A DNA stretch of 64,000 bases from Frigoribacterium faeni (GTDB taxonomy: Bacteria > Actinomycetota > Actinomycetes > Actinomycetales > Microbacteriaceae). Below the pieces are notes generated by a model, which saw only the letters and a program-made list of their open reading frames with translations, was not told the DNA's origin and did no database searches. Below are positions 25,531 to 35,310 of this stretch, one piece after another. Made by a program: the position numbers and the translations under genes. Location of the stretch: the NCBI RefSeq assembly GCF_007988805.1, contig NZ_BJUV01000003.1, positions 62,001 to 126,000 of the forward strand. Direction: 5' to 3'. How positions within the stretch are numbered: the stretch's first letter is position 1; each line of letters begins with the position of its first letter.

Positions 25531-26469
25531 TCAATCCCCCCGGCCGGGATCCGCTCGAGATCGAGGGATCGGGAGCTCGCGGACGTAGGTGAGCATCGGC
25601 CGGTGCAGCAGGGGGTGCTCGGTCGGCTCGCCGAACGGCCGCCAGCCCTCGCGTTCGTACAGGCGGACGGCCCTCGTGTTGTCGGTCAACGCGTGCAGGA
25701 CCGCTCGCGGGTGGCCGAGGGCCGCCAGCTCGTCGACGGAGGCGCGGAGCAGGTCGGTCCCGAGCCCCCTCGTCTGGCGGTCGGGGGCCACGGCGAGGAG
25801 ACCGAGCACGGGCGCCTCGACGGGATCCGACGGCAGACCGCTGCCGGGGGCCGTCGCCAGGGCGAAGCCCTCCAGGCCGTCGCCGCCGTCGGCGACGTGC
25901 CAGGCGATCGCCCCGGGGAACCGGGCCCGCGCACGTTCCGCGACGCCGTCGGTGGCATGGCCGTCGCGTGCGGCGCAGGCGGCCACCCAGAGCTCGACGC
26001 AAGCGCCTTCGTCACCCGGTCGACCGTCGCGGATGGTCGGCGCCCCACGATCGACGATGAGGCGCTTGCCGAGACTGATCGCGTCGTAGGGCGCGTAGCC
26101 GAGCCGTTCGTAGAAGCCGAGGACGGCCGTGTTCTCCGGTCTCACCTGCAACTGGACCTTCGCGCAGCCCCGGGCGAGGAGGGCGTCCTCCGCCTGCCCG
26201 ACGAGGGTCGCGCCGAGGCCCGTGCCCCGCTGGTCGGAGCGGACGCCGAGGTAGTGGATCCAGCCGCGGTGGCCGTCGTACCCCGCCATCACCGTGCCGA
26301 CGATGGCGCCGTCGGCGTCCTCGGCGACGACGAAGAGGCCGTCGTCGACCTGCAGCTTGCGCCCGATGTCCGCGACGGGGTCGTTCCAGGGCCGGGTGAG
26401 ACCGGCCTCCTGCCAGAGCAGGACGACGGCGTCGGTGTCGGCTGCGGTCGCCGGACGGATCGATGTCAC
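25531..26469 (-). CDS. Tandem GNAT acetyltransferase (YpeA-like domain plus second GNAT domain)
   Basis: 312 residues with two GNAT domains. The first (about 1-145) matches YpeA: LWQEAGLTRPWNDP near 20, acetyl-CoA loop LGVRSDQRGTGLG near 75, GFYERLGYAPYDAISLGKRL near 115. The second (about 150-300) has its own CoA loop LAVAPDRQTRGLGTDLL and a C-terminal AVRLYEREGWRP. GTG 26469 is preferred, with AGAGGA about 9 bases upstream. Acetylated targets are unknown; two-domain GNATs often modify antibiotics or thiols. Confidence 0.82.
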   Translation of the reverse strand: MTSIRPATAADTDAVVLLWQEAGLTRPWNDPVADIGRKLQVDDGLFVVAEDADGAIVGTVMAGYDGHRGWIHYLGVRSDQRGTGLGATLVGQAEDALLARGCAKVQLQVRPENTAVLGFYERLGYAPYDAISLGKRLIVDRGAPTIRDGRPGDEGACVELWVAACAARDGHATDGVAERARARFPGAIAWHVADGGDGLEGFALATAPGSGLPSDPVEAPVLGLLAVAPDRQTRGLGTDLLRASVDELAALGHPRAVLHALTDNTRAVRLYEREGWRPFGEPTEHPLLHRPMLTYVRELPIPRSRADPGRGD

Positions 26470-26605
26470 GGGCGGGTCCTCTCGGTCGCGGGGGTGTCGA
26501 GGGCGGGACGAGGTGCGCGGCGATTGGCGCGGGGGAGGGGAAGAGTGGTGAAGTAGGGGGTGCGCGGCGTCGGCCGCGACCCGGCCCGGATCACGAGGAG
26601 CCCCC

Positions 26606-26788
26606 ATGACCAACATCTTGACCGCCATCGGTTCGATCGTCCTGCTGCTCGTCAGCTTCGCGCTGTTCGCCTACTCGTTCGGTTCGGGCGAGCCGAACGC
26701 CATCATCTTCTTCGCCGGCATCGTGGCGATGACGGGCTCGTTCTGGCTCCCGATCACGGTCGTCGGCAACAGCCACAAGACCTGGTGA
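26606..26788 (+). CDS. Small membrane protein, 60 aa
   Basis: Two transmembrane helices (about 5-25 and 33-53) joined by SFGSGEPNA. Ribosome-binding site GAGGAG before the ATG and a perfect terminator right after the stop support expression as a single gene. No family recognised. Confidence 0.65.
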   Translation: MTNILTAIGSIVLLLVSFALFAYSFGSGEPNAIIFFAGIVAMTGSFWLPITVVGNSHKTW

Positions 26789-26792
26789 CGGC

Positions 26793-26822
26793 ACGACCCC
26801 GGCGCCTCGGCGCCGGGGTCGT
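26793..26822 (+). terminator. Hairpin terminator
   Basis: Perfect 14-bp stem ACGACCCCGGCGCC (26793-26806 with 26809-26822), 2-base loop, 4 bases after the stop of the small membrane gene; the nitroreductase gene converges on it. Confidence 0.8.
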
Positions 26823-26828
26823 CATCCG

Positions 26829-27389
26829 TCAGTCGCGAGGCAGCGCGCTCAGGTGCCTGCTCGCGTCGACCCGCTTGCGGGGCTTGTCGTCGTCGCGACG
26901 AGGGTCGCGGCCTCCGATATAGAGCCAGCCGAGCAGCTTCTCGTCGCCGGTCAGGCCATGGGCGGCCTGCACCTCGGCGGCGCGCGTGAAGACCCCCGTG
27001 CGCCACATGACGCCCCAGCCCAGGTCGTCGAGCACGAGCGACAGCAGATGGGCGACGCCCGAGGCGACGCTCTCCTGCTCCCACTCGGGCACCTTGCGAC
27101 TCGGAGAGGGCGACGACACCACGGCGAGCACCAGCGGTGCGCGCAGGGACTTCTGCTCGAGCTTCTCGGCGTCGCGACCCTCGGCACCGCTCGCCGCGGC
27201 GAGCGACCGGCCGATCACCAGGCGGTCGTCGCCGCGCAGCTCGATGAGACGCCACGGCCGCATCGACGAGTGGTCGGCCACGGTGGCCGCGGCCTCGACC
27301 GCGGCGAGGAGCTGCTCGTGGTCGGGGGCCTCGTCGGTCACCTTCGAACGCGAGCGACGCCGTGCCGCCGCCGCCGACACCGTGCTCAT
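26829..27389 (-). CDS. Nitroreductase-family protein
   Basis: 186 residues of the compact FMN nitroreductase type (YdjA-like). DHSSMRPWRLIEL near 39-51 is the N-terminal FMN-binding segment, and the C-terminal GWLYIGG near 155 is the conserved end motif. A basic, low-complexity N-terminus precedes it. It follows msrB by 4 bp and is probably co-transcribed, giving a small redox/repair operon. Electron acceptor unknown. Confidence 0.82.
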   Translation of the reverse strand: MSTVSAAAARRRSRSKVTDEAPDHEQLLAAVEAAATVADHSSMRPWRLIELRGDDRLVIGRSLAAASGAEGRDAEKLEQKSLRAPLVLAVVSSPSPSRKVPEWEQESVASGVAHLLSLVLDDLGWGVMWRTGVFTRAAEVQAAHGLTGDEKLLGWLYIGGRDPRRDDDKPRKRVDASRHLSALPRD

Positions 27390-27393
27390 GAGA

Positions 27394-27816
27394 TCACTCG
27401 GCGGTCTTCTCGGCCGCGTCGCCCTCGCTGAAGGTGAGCGAGACCGAGTTCATGCAGTAGCGGTCGCCGGTCGGCGTGCCGAAGCCGTCGGGGAACACGT
27501 GGCCCAGGTGCGAGCCGCAGGTCGCGCAGCGGACCTCGGTGCGCACCATGCCGAGGCTGTCGTCGTCGATGAGCTGGACGGCCTCGGGGTCGACGGACTC
27601 GTAGAAGCTCGGCCAGCCGCAGTTGCTGTCGAACTTGGTGCCGCTCTTGAACAGCTCGGCGCCGCAGGCGGCGCAGGCGTAGACGCCGGCGCGGCTCTCA
27701 TCGAGCAGCTCGCCCGTCCACGGGCGCTCTGTCGCAGCCTCGCGCAGCACGGCGTACTGCTCGGGGCCGAGCTCGGCTCGCCACTGCTCTTCGGACTTCT
27801 CGACCTTGTACGACAC
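27394..27816 (-). CDS. msrB: Peptide-methionine (R)-S-oxide reductase
   Basis: 140-residue MsrB that repairs methionine R-sulfoxide in proteins with thioredoxin. The zinc-binding CxxC pairs are at Cys48/51 and Cys97/100, and the catalytic cysteine is Cys121 in RYCMNS (most family members have RYCINS). GTG 27816 is chosen because AGGAGT lies 6-7 bases upstream. First gene of an operon with the nitroreductase. Confidence 0.93.
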   Translation of the reverse strand: MSYKVEKSEEQWRAELGPEQYAVLREAATERPWTGELLDESRAGVYACAACGAELFKSGTKFDSNCGWPSFYESVDPEAVQLIDDDSLGMVRTEVRCATCGSHLGHVFPDGFGTPTGDRYCMNSVSLTFSEGDAAEKTAE

Positions 27817-27910
27817 GGTTGACTCCTGGTTCGTCGGGGACTCCTCCATTCAACACGGTCCCCCCGACACTCATTCCTGCGCGAGGTCGGCGTCTGCCTA
27901 GAATTCCCAG

Positions 27911-28906
27911 ATGCTCCTCGCCGACCGGTTCCGAGACCACGCCGTCGCCGCCGAGCGCGAGGGGTCGGCGCTCTACGTCGACTGGTCGCTCGGACTGGCT
28001 TCCGACGCCGAGGCCCTCCGCCTGGTCGAGCGCGCCCCGGAGGCTCGGCGCCAGCCCGCCCTCGTGCTCGCCGTGTGCCGCTGGCTGGGGGCGCCCCTCG
28101 AACCGTGGCCCGTTCTCCGCGACTGGCTGCTCGCCCACGGGGACGCGTTCGTCGCCGAACTCGGTCGGCGGCAGACGCAGGTCAACGACGTGCGGCGCCT
28201 CGGCCCGGTCTCGCTGGCGCTCGCGCGCCTCGAGGGTCCGATCGCGCTGCTCGAGATCGGAGCCTCGGCGGGACTCTGCCTGCTGCCCGACCGGTTCGCC
28301 TTCCGTGCGAGCGTGCGCGACCCCGACGGGCCGGGCGACGAGCGCCTCCGCAGCCTCGCCTGGGGCGACCCCGACAGCCCGGTGGCGATCGATCTCCACG
28401 TCGACGGACCGCTCCCCGGCCGGGTCGAGCTGCCGCCGGTCGTCTGGCGGGCGGGGATCGACCTCGACCCCGTCGACGTCACCGACCCCGCCGCCGTCTC
28501 GTGGCTCGAGACCCTGCTGCCGCCCGGGCCGACGGAACGGGTGGAGCTGCTGAGGCGGGCCGTCGCGATCGCCCGGAGCGCGCCTCCTCGGATCGTCCGC
28601 GGCGACGCGGTCGACGCGCTCCGCGACCTGGCCGCCGGCGCCCCGCCCGAGGCGCAGCTCGTCGTGGTCTCGACCGGCACGCTCGTCTATCTGCCCGGTC
28701 GTCGTCGGCAGGCGTTCGTCGACGCCGTCCGCGCCCTCGACGCCCGGTGGGTCTCGTACGAACGACGGGACCTGCTGCACGACGTGGTCGCCGAGGTGCC
28801 CGACGGCCTGGCGCCCGGCGCGGACTTCGCCGCCCTGGCCCTCGACGGACGGGCGATCGGGGTCGGCGACGCCCACGGCACCCGTCTGCGGATGCTGCCC
28901 GTCTGA
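27911..28906 (+). CDS. DUF2332 family protein
   Basis: 331 residues matching the DUF2332 pattern: the RRQTQVNDVRRLGPVSLAL segment near 86, ALLEIGASAGLCLLPDRFAF near 110, and a C-terminal LVVVSTGTLVYLPGRRRQAF near 250. The GASAGL motif suggests a nucleotide- or SAM-binding Rossmann-type fold, but activity is unknown. A TAGAAT box ends 6 bases before the ATG (leaderless). Confidence 0.82.
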   Translation: MLLADRFRDHAVAAEREGSALYVDWSLGLASDAEALRLVERAPEARRQPALVLAVCRWLGAPLEPWPVLRDWLLAHGDAFVAELGRRQTQVNDVRRLGPVSLALARLEGPIALLEIGASAGLCLLPDRFAFRASVRDPDGPGDERLRSLAWGDPDSPVAIDLHVDGPLPGRVELPPVVWRAGIDLDPVDVTDPAAVSWLETLLPPGPTERVELLRRAVAIARSAPPRIVRGDAVDALRDLAAGAPPEAQLVVVSTGTLVYLPGRRRQAFVDAVRALDARWVSYERRDLLHDVVAEVPDGLAPGADFAALALDGRAIGVGDAHGTRLRMLPV

Positions 28907-29004
28907 CGTCGGCCGACCGGGCGGTGGCTCGCTCCGAACCGCGCCCCGCCTCCTGGCCCATCGGCGGGCCACCCGTAGGATGACCACGATCGAGAGGGCG
29001 GGTG

Positions 29005-29298
29005 ATGACCGAGAACGGCACTCCGGGCGACAAGGTGCGTGCCGTCGACCTCTCGGAACGCGACCGCGCCATCCTCGACCTCGAGCAGTCCGCTCCCGAC
29101 GCGGGCCGCCGCAAAGAGGCGATCATCCGCCGCGAGCTGGGCCTGTCGACCGCCCGCTACCAGCAACTCCTCAACTCGCTCATAGACCGACCCGCTGCAC
29201 TGGCCTACGCCCCCATGCTCGTCGGGCGCCTGCTGCGTCTGCGCGACGCGCGCTCGCACGCCCGTGCGACACGCTCGTTCGGGCCGCCGACCCGCTGA
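29005..29298 (+). CDS. DUF3263 domain protein
   Basis: 97-residue actinobacterial DUF3263 protein: ILDLEQSAPDAGRRKEAIIRRELGLSTARYQQLLNSLID (cut to key part GRRKEAIIRRELGLSxxRYxQ) looks like a sigma-70 region-4/helix-turn-helix motif. A TAGGAT box at 28976 and a GAGAGGG ribosome-binding site precede ATG 29005. It is followed 22 bp later by a LytR C-terminal domain protein, the standard pairing. Probably envelope-linked; role unknown. Confidence 0.85.
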   Translation: MTENGTPGDKVRAVDLSERDRAILDLEQSAPDAGRRKEAIIRRELGLSTARYQQLLNSLIDRPAALAYAPMLVGRLLRLRDARSHARATRSFGPPTR

Positions 29299-29320
29299 CA
29301 CCACGGAAGACCCACCGCAC

Positions 29321-29905
29321 ATGCCGACGTTTCCCCGCGACCGTTTCGACGACCTGCCCCACGACCTCGAGAGGGTCGGCGCCCACCGGTCGCGGCCCCG
29401 GCGCGGACGCGGCTGGGTCGTCTTCGCCTGGGCCGCGCTGGCCACCGGCCTGCTGGTCGGCGGCGGGGTCGTGGCGCTCGCCGTGCTGAACGACAGCTTC
29501 CAGTTCACCAACCCCTCGCAGGCGACCTCGGCCGAGGCGTCCGGCGGGACGACCGACGCGGCGGGGGAAACCCCCGAGTCGACGCCCGCCGACACGGTCG
29601 CGCCGGTCACCGACCCCACGCAGGTCGATCCGTCGGTCACGATCGCCGTGCTCAACGGCACGTCGACGGCCGGTCTCGCGGGCGCGGCCACGACCGAGCT
29701 GACCACGGCGGGCTGGACGGTCGCCACCCAGGGCAACGCCGGCGACACCAGCGCGCCCACCTCGACCGTCTACTACGCCGACCCGGCCGACGAGGGCGTG
29801 GCCCTCGGCCTCGCCCAGGCTCTCGGCATCAGCGCCACGTCGGCCAGCGCCGCGTTCCCGAACGCCTCGGTCACCGTCGTGCTCGGCACGGACTACACCC
29901 CCTGA
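29321..29905 (+). CDS. LytR C-terminal domain protein, single-pass membrane
   Basis: 194 residues: short basic cytoplasmic N-terminus, one transmembrane helix (about 33-54), Thr/Ala-rich extracytoplasmic linker, and a LytR_C domain (TIAVLNGTSTAGLAGAATTEL near 110, VYYADPADEGVALGLAQALG near 150). Such domains accompany LytR-CpsA-Psr cell-wall ligases. Probably co-transcribed with the DUF3263 gene; a terminator-like inverted repeat follows at 29915. Confidence 0.85.
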   Translation: MPTFPRDRFDDLPHDLERVGAHRSRPRRGRGWVVFAWAALATGLLVGGGVVALAVLNDSFQFTNPSQATSAEASGGTTDAAGETPESTPADTVAPVTDPTQVDPSVTIAVLNGTSTAGLAGAATTELTTAGWTVATQGNAGDTSAPTSTVYYADPADEGVALGLAQALGISATSASAAFPNASVTVVLGTDYTP

Positions 29906-29914
29906 GACGGCCCG

Positions 29915-29961
29915 CCCGAGGAGGCGCGGCGGCGGACGGTCCCGATCCGCGCCTCCTCGGG
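29915..29961. terminator. Inverted repeat of the dispersed GAGGAGGCGCG word
   Basis: CCCGAGGAGGCGCGG (29915-29929) and its exact reverse complement (29947-29961) form a 15-bp stem with a 17-base loop, 10 bp after the stop of the LytR_C gene. It probably acts as a terminator. Confidence 0.7.
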
Positions 29962-30039
29962 GCTCCCGTGTTACGCGCGTGTTTAAAGTCGGGTGATTTC
30001 GACTCACCTTCTTGGTGAGAGCCTTCTCCTCGGCCCGGC

Positions 30040-30210
30040 CGCCCCGTTAAGATCTGGAACTGGTCGCCCCCTCCGGCTCGCTGACCGCGTGTTCCCGCAC
30101 GAGTGACGCCGCCCCGTCGGGGTGCGCAGGTCACTGCGTTGAAGACCCGGCTCTGGCATCAACGCACGCGCCGCACCATCACAGCAACGAGCAACAAGGG
30201 GAGCGAGAAC
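30040..30210 (+). promoter_or_regulatory. Long 5' leader of the cold-shock gene
   Basis: About 250 bp separates the previous terminator from the csp ATG. A TAAGAT box near 30046 could be the -10, giving a leader of about 150 bases, as in cspA-type genes where the untranslated region acts as a temperature-sensitive element. The assignment is tentative. Confidence 0.4.
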
Positions 30211-30414
30211 ATGGCCAACGGAACCGTCAAGTGGTTCAACGCCGAGAAGGGCTTCGGCTTCATCACGGTCGAGGGAGGCGGACAGGACGTCTTCGTCCAC
30301 TACTCGGCCATCGACATGAGCGGCTACAAGGTGCTCGAGGAGGGCCAGGCGGTCGTCTTCGACGTCGGCACCGGCAGCAAGGGCCCGCAGGCGGAGTCCG
30401 TCCGACTCGCCTGA
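30211..30414 (+). CDS. Cold-shock protein (CspA family)
   Basis: 67-residue OB-fold RNA chaperone with both RNA-binding motifs, KGFGFI (RNP1) and VFVHY (RNP2), and the family start [14 protein letters not shown]. Full family length. ATG 30211 follows AAGGGGAG. Single gene, ended by a strong terminator at 30451-30486. Confidence 0.95.
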   Translation: MANGTVKWFNAEKGFGFITVEGGGQDVFVHYSAIDMSGYKVLEEGQAVVFDVGTGSKGPQAESVRLA

Positions 30415-30450
30415 GGCCGCCCGGCGTGCTCGGGCACGCCTCCGCGACAG

Positions 30451-30486
30451 GACGACGCCGCCCCGGGAAACCGGGGCGGCGTCGTC
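30451..30486 (+). terminator. Hairpin terminator with GAAA tetraloop
   Basis: Perfect 16-bp stem GACGACGCCGCCCCGG closed by GAAA, 36 bp after the csp stop and before the groEL regulatory region. Confidence 0.85.
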
Positions 30487-30520
30487 GTCCGTCGGCGGGT
30501 CGGACGGCGTTCCTCCGTCA

Positions 30521-30547
30521 CTTGCACTCTCACCTGGTGAGTGCCAG
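30521..30547 (+). promoter_or_regulatory. CIRCE element 1 (HrcA operator)
   Basis: CTTGCACTC-N9-GAGTGCCAG, a close match to the CIRCE consensus TTAGCACTC-N9-GAGTGCTAA. Binding site of the heat-shock repressor HrcA. Confidence 0.85.
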
Positions 30548-30555
30548 AATCGTTG

Positions 30556-32243
<1,688 letters not shown>

Positions 32244-32277
32244 TCCGCACCGCGCGGCTCGCGCCGCGCACACGCTC

Positions 32278-32309
32278 AAGGGCGGTTCCCCTCCGGGGGA
32301 GCCGCCCTT
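32278..32309 (+). terminator. groEL terminator
   Basis: 14-bp stem AAGGGCGGTTCCCC (32278-32291 with 32296-32309) with one G-T pair and a 4-base loop, followed by a short C-rich stretch, 35 bp after the groEL stop. Confidence 0.8.
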
Positions 32310-32339
32310 CGGCGTACCCGGGGCGTTCAGCGTGAGCGT

Positions 32340-32705
32340 GGGTGGCGCTCGGAGGGCAGGGCAGGGCGGGGTGGGGCGGCTGCGGCCGGGCGCGGGACGG
32401 CGCAGGACCGCACGACACCACGACGTGGGCACAGCGCCAGGATTTCTCCTGGTGCGGTGCCCACGTCGTAGCGCGGTGTGGCGCGGTGCGGGCGGGGCGA
32501 CAGTCGACGCGAGGTGGCCTTCGGCGACGGCGGGCGGGGCGGCACGGCCCATCGCAAGACCGCACGACACCACGGCGTGGGCACAGCGCCAGGATTTCTC
32601 GTGGTGCGGTGCCCACTTCGTGGTGCAGTGCCCACCTAGTGGTGCGGTGTGGCGCGGTGCGGCGCAAAGAGACGCAGAGCAGAGCAGAGCAGCGCAGGGC
32701 GCGGC
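32340..32705. repeat. Repeat block: two ~155-bp units each with a GTGGGCAC...CCAGG hairpin
   Basis: No gene. Two related units start near 32403 and 32553 (each opens CGCA-AGACCGCACGACACCACG). Unit 1 carries a 22-bp imperfect inverted repeat (32420-32441 with 32448-32469; core GTGGGCACAGCGCCAGG) around the loop ATTTCT. Unit 2 repeats it with a degraded right arm and adds a CTAG-containing copy of GTGGTGCGGTGCCCAC. (GGGCA)n and (GCAGA)n tracts border the block at 32357 and 32683. A third copy of the hairpin lies at 54341-54384. Confidence 0.85.
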
Positions 32706-32711
32706 GGGCTG

Positions 32712-34475
32712 CTACGCGGGCTGCGGGGCGGTGGCGGGCGCGGAGGCGGCTGCAGCGGGCAGCAGGGGGAGCGCGACACGGAAGGTCGCACCGCCTCCCG
32801 GGGTGTCGAACACGTCGACGGTGCCGCCGTGCGCCGCGACGATGCCCGAGACGATCGCCAGCCCGAGCCCGCTGCCGCCGGTGTCCCGCGTGCGCGACGA
32901 GTCGGCGCGCCAGAAGCGCTGGAAGATCTTCTCGCGGATCTGCGGAGGGATGCCCTCGCCGTGGTCGACGATCGCGACCGTGGCGAGAGCGCGGCTCGGG
33001 TCGGACTGCACGACGATCTCGATGGGGCTGTCGTACTCGGTGAAGCGCATGGCGTTGCCCATCAGGTTCGTGATCACCTGACGGATCTTGTTCTCCTCGC
33101 CCAGGATGACCGCCGGCGCCTCGTCGTGGGGCGTCTGCTCGGCGATGGGCAGGGGAGCGCTGCCGTCCGCACCCCGGACCCCGCGGGCGCGCAGGCTGCG
33201 CAGGCGGGCGAGGGTCGCCCCGGCGAACGAGGCCGTCGCGCCGGCGACGGGTGCCGGCGAGGAGGCGGACGTCGACGGGACGGCCGACGGGGCGGGCGCG
33301 GAGGCGGTCCCACCGGCGTCGGGCTCCGATTCGGCGGACTCGACGAGCTCGCCCGTCTCGGACGGGTCGCGCACCGGCTCGCTGGGCGGCACCGGGTCGA
33401 GCACGACGACCTCGATGTCGCGGTCGGGGTTCGACGCCATGGTGTCGAGGGCGGAGTCGCGGGCCAGCTGCACGAGGTCGACGGGGCCCAGCTCGAGGGG
33501 CTTCGACTCGTCGAGGCGGGCGAGCTGCAGGAGGTCCTGGACGAGCACCCCCATGCGGATCGCCTCCTTCTCGATGCGGTCCATCGCCTGGGCGACGTCC
33601 TCCGGCTTGGTCAACGCGCCCATGCGGTACAGCTCGGCGTAGCCCCGGAGGCTGACCAGCGGGGTCCGCAGCTCGTGGCTGGCGTCGCCCACGAATCGCC
33701 GCATCTGGTCGATGGTCTTGGCACGGTCGTCGAAGGCGTCGTCGATGCGGTTCAGCATCGTGTTCAGCGAGCGGTTGAGCCGGCCGACCTCGGTGTTCGG
33801 CGTCGTCGAGTCGAGCCGCTGGCTGTAGTCGCCGTCGGCGAAGCGCGCGGCCGTGGCCTCGACGTCGCGGAGGGGCGAGAAGGTGGAGGTGACGAGCAGC
33901 CGGGTCAGGGCGGCCCCGAGCACGACGACCGAGACGCCGAAGCCCAGGAAGATGCCGCCGAAGCGCCCGATCGTGGCATTCGTCGCCGCGAGGTTCGTGC
34001 CGGTGACGATCGTCGCGTCGATGGTCTGCGTGGCGCCGCTCGTCGAGGTCAGCGTGAGGGGCTTCACGACGGCGTAGACGCGCCACTCCTGATCGTGCGT
34101 GCGGTTGTCGACGCTCTGCGCCTCGCCGCCCGCGCTCTCGGCGACCGTGACACCGGCGAGCACCGGTCCGACGCCGTCCTCGAGGAGGTCGCTCGTGTCG
34201 CAGATCATCGATCCGTCGGGGTTGAGGATCGCCAGATAGCTCGACTTGTCGCCGAAGTTGATGGTGCACGAGTCGCCGTTGCGCGAGGCGCCGGTGAAGC
34301 TGTCGGCCGAGGTCTTCAGCTGGGTGTCGACCTGCCCGTACAGGTAGGTGCTGAGCACCGTCATGGTGCCGAGACCGGCCACGAGGAGGCCGAGGGTCAC
34401 CAGGGTCACCGTGATGCCGGTGATCTTCGTGCGGATGGAGATCTCGTTCCACCACTGCGAGAGGCGTGCGTGCAT
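32712..34475 (-). CDS. Two-component sensor histidine kinase with large linker insertion
   Basis: 587 residues. Transmembrane helix 1 (about 20-42), extracytoplasmic sensor with Cys70 and Cys92, helix 2 (about 172-195), HAMP, HisKA with phospho-acceptor His267 (ASHELRTPL), and an HATPase with N-box NLMGNAMRFT near 470 and G-boxes near 500-540. Between HisKA and HATPase (about 361-455) there is an unusual Pro/Ala/Ser/Glu-rich insertion of about 95 residues. Preceded on the same strand by its OmpR-type partner at 34538; both form a TrcRS/PhoPR-like system. Signal unknown. Confidence 0.9.
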   Translation of the reverse strand: MHARLSQWWNEISIRTKITGITVTLVTLGLLVAGLGTMTVLSTYLYGQVDTQLKTSADSFTGASRNGDSCTINFGDKSSYLAILNPDGSMICDTSDLLEDGVGPVLAGVTVAESAGGEAQSVDNRTHDQEWRVYAVVKPLTLTSTSGATQTIDATIVTGTNLAATNATIGRFGGIFLGFGVSVVVLGAALTRLLVTSTFSPLRDVEATAARFADGDYSQRLDSTTPNTEVGRLNRSLNTMLNRIDDAFDDRAKTIDQMRRFVGDASHELRTPLVSLRGYAELYRMGALTKPEDVAQAMDRIEKEAIRMGVLVQDLLQLARLDESKPLELGPVDLVQLARDSALDTMASNPDRDIEVVVLDPVPPSEPVRDPSETGELVESAESEPDAGGTASAPAPSAVPSTSASSPAPVAGATASFAGATLARLRSLRARGVRGADGSAPLPIAEQTPHDEAPAVILGEENKIRQVITNLMGNAMRFTEYDSPIEIVVQSDPSRALATVAIVDHGEGIPPQIREKIFQRFWRADSSRTRDTGGSGLGLAIVSGIVAAHGGTVDVFDTPGGGATFRVALPLLPAAAASAPATAPQPA

Positions 34476-34537
34476 AGGGGCGTCAGAGTACCGGGAACGC
34501 CTGGGAGCCGAGGCGTTCGTGACGGTGCGACCCTGCT

Positions 34538-35230
34538 CTAGCTCTTGGAGGCCTTGAGCATGTAGCCGAAGCCGCGCTTGGTCTGGATGATCGGCTCGGC
34601 CGAGAACTGGTCGAGCTTGCGGCGCAGGTACGAGATGTAGCTCTCGACGATCCCGGCGTCGCCGTTGAAGTCGTACTCCCAGACGTGGTCGAGGATCTGG
34701 GCCTTCGACAGGACGCGGTTGGGGTTGAGCATGAGGTAGCGCAGCAGCTTGAACTCGGTCGGGCTGAGCTCGATCGCGGTCTCGCCGATGGTGACCTCGT
34801 GGGTGTCCTGGTCCATCGTGAGCTCGCCGGCGCGGATGATCGCGTCTTCGTCCTCGTTCATGGTGCGACGCAGAATCGCCTTGATGCGAGCGACGATCTC
34901 GTCGAGGCTGAACGGCTTGGTGACGTAGTCGTCGCCGCCGACGGTCAGCCCGGTGATCTTGTCCTCGGTGTCGTCCTTCGCCGTCAGGAACAGGATCGGC
35001 GAGGTGTAGCCCGACGACCGCAGGCGCTTCGTGACGCCGAAGCCGTTCATGTCGGGGAGCATCACGTCGAGGATGATCAGATCGGGCTCTTCTTCGAGCA
35101 CGGCGGAGATCGCCTGTGCTCCGTTGCCGACGGCGCGGACGGCGAATCCCGCGAAGCGCAGGCTCGTGGTCAGCAGGTCGCGGATGTTCGGTTCGTCGTC
35201 GACGATAAGGATCTTGGGGCCGTCACTCAT
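34538..35230 (-). CDS. OmpR-family response regulator
   Basis: 230 residues. Receiver domain with phospho-acceptor Asp55 (LDVMLPD), acidic Asp11-Asp12, and Lys in VTKPFS near 104; winged-helix DNA-binding domain from about 130 (ELSPTEFKLLRYL, RGFGYML). It is transcribed first, 62 bp before the sensor kinase, as one operon. Similar to TrcR-type regulators by sequence feel; regulon unknown. The dispersed word occurs as CGCGCCTCCTCGG just upstream of its start. Confidence 0.93.
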   Translation of the reverse strand: MSDGPKILIVDDEPNIRDLLTTSLRFAGFAVRAVGNGAQAISAVLEEEPDLIILDVMLPDMNGFGVTKRLRSSGYTSPILFLTAKDDTEDKITGLTVGGDDYVTKPFSLDEIVARIKAILRRTMNEDEDAIIRAGELTMDQDTHEVTIGETAIELSPTEFKLLRYLMLNPNRVLSKAQILDHVWEYDFNGDAGIVESYISYLRRKLDQFSAEPIIQTKRGFGYMLKASKS

Positions 35231-35310
35231 GCGCCAAGTATCTGCGCGCCTCCTCGGCGTTTCCTGTGAGCGGAACGCGTGTCAGCCGCACGCCAGCGCC
35301 ACGTCGCCCC

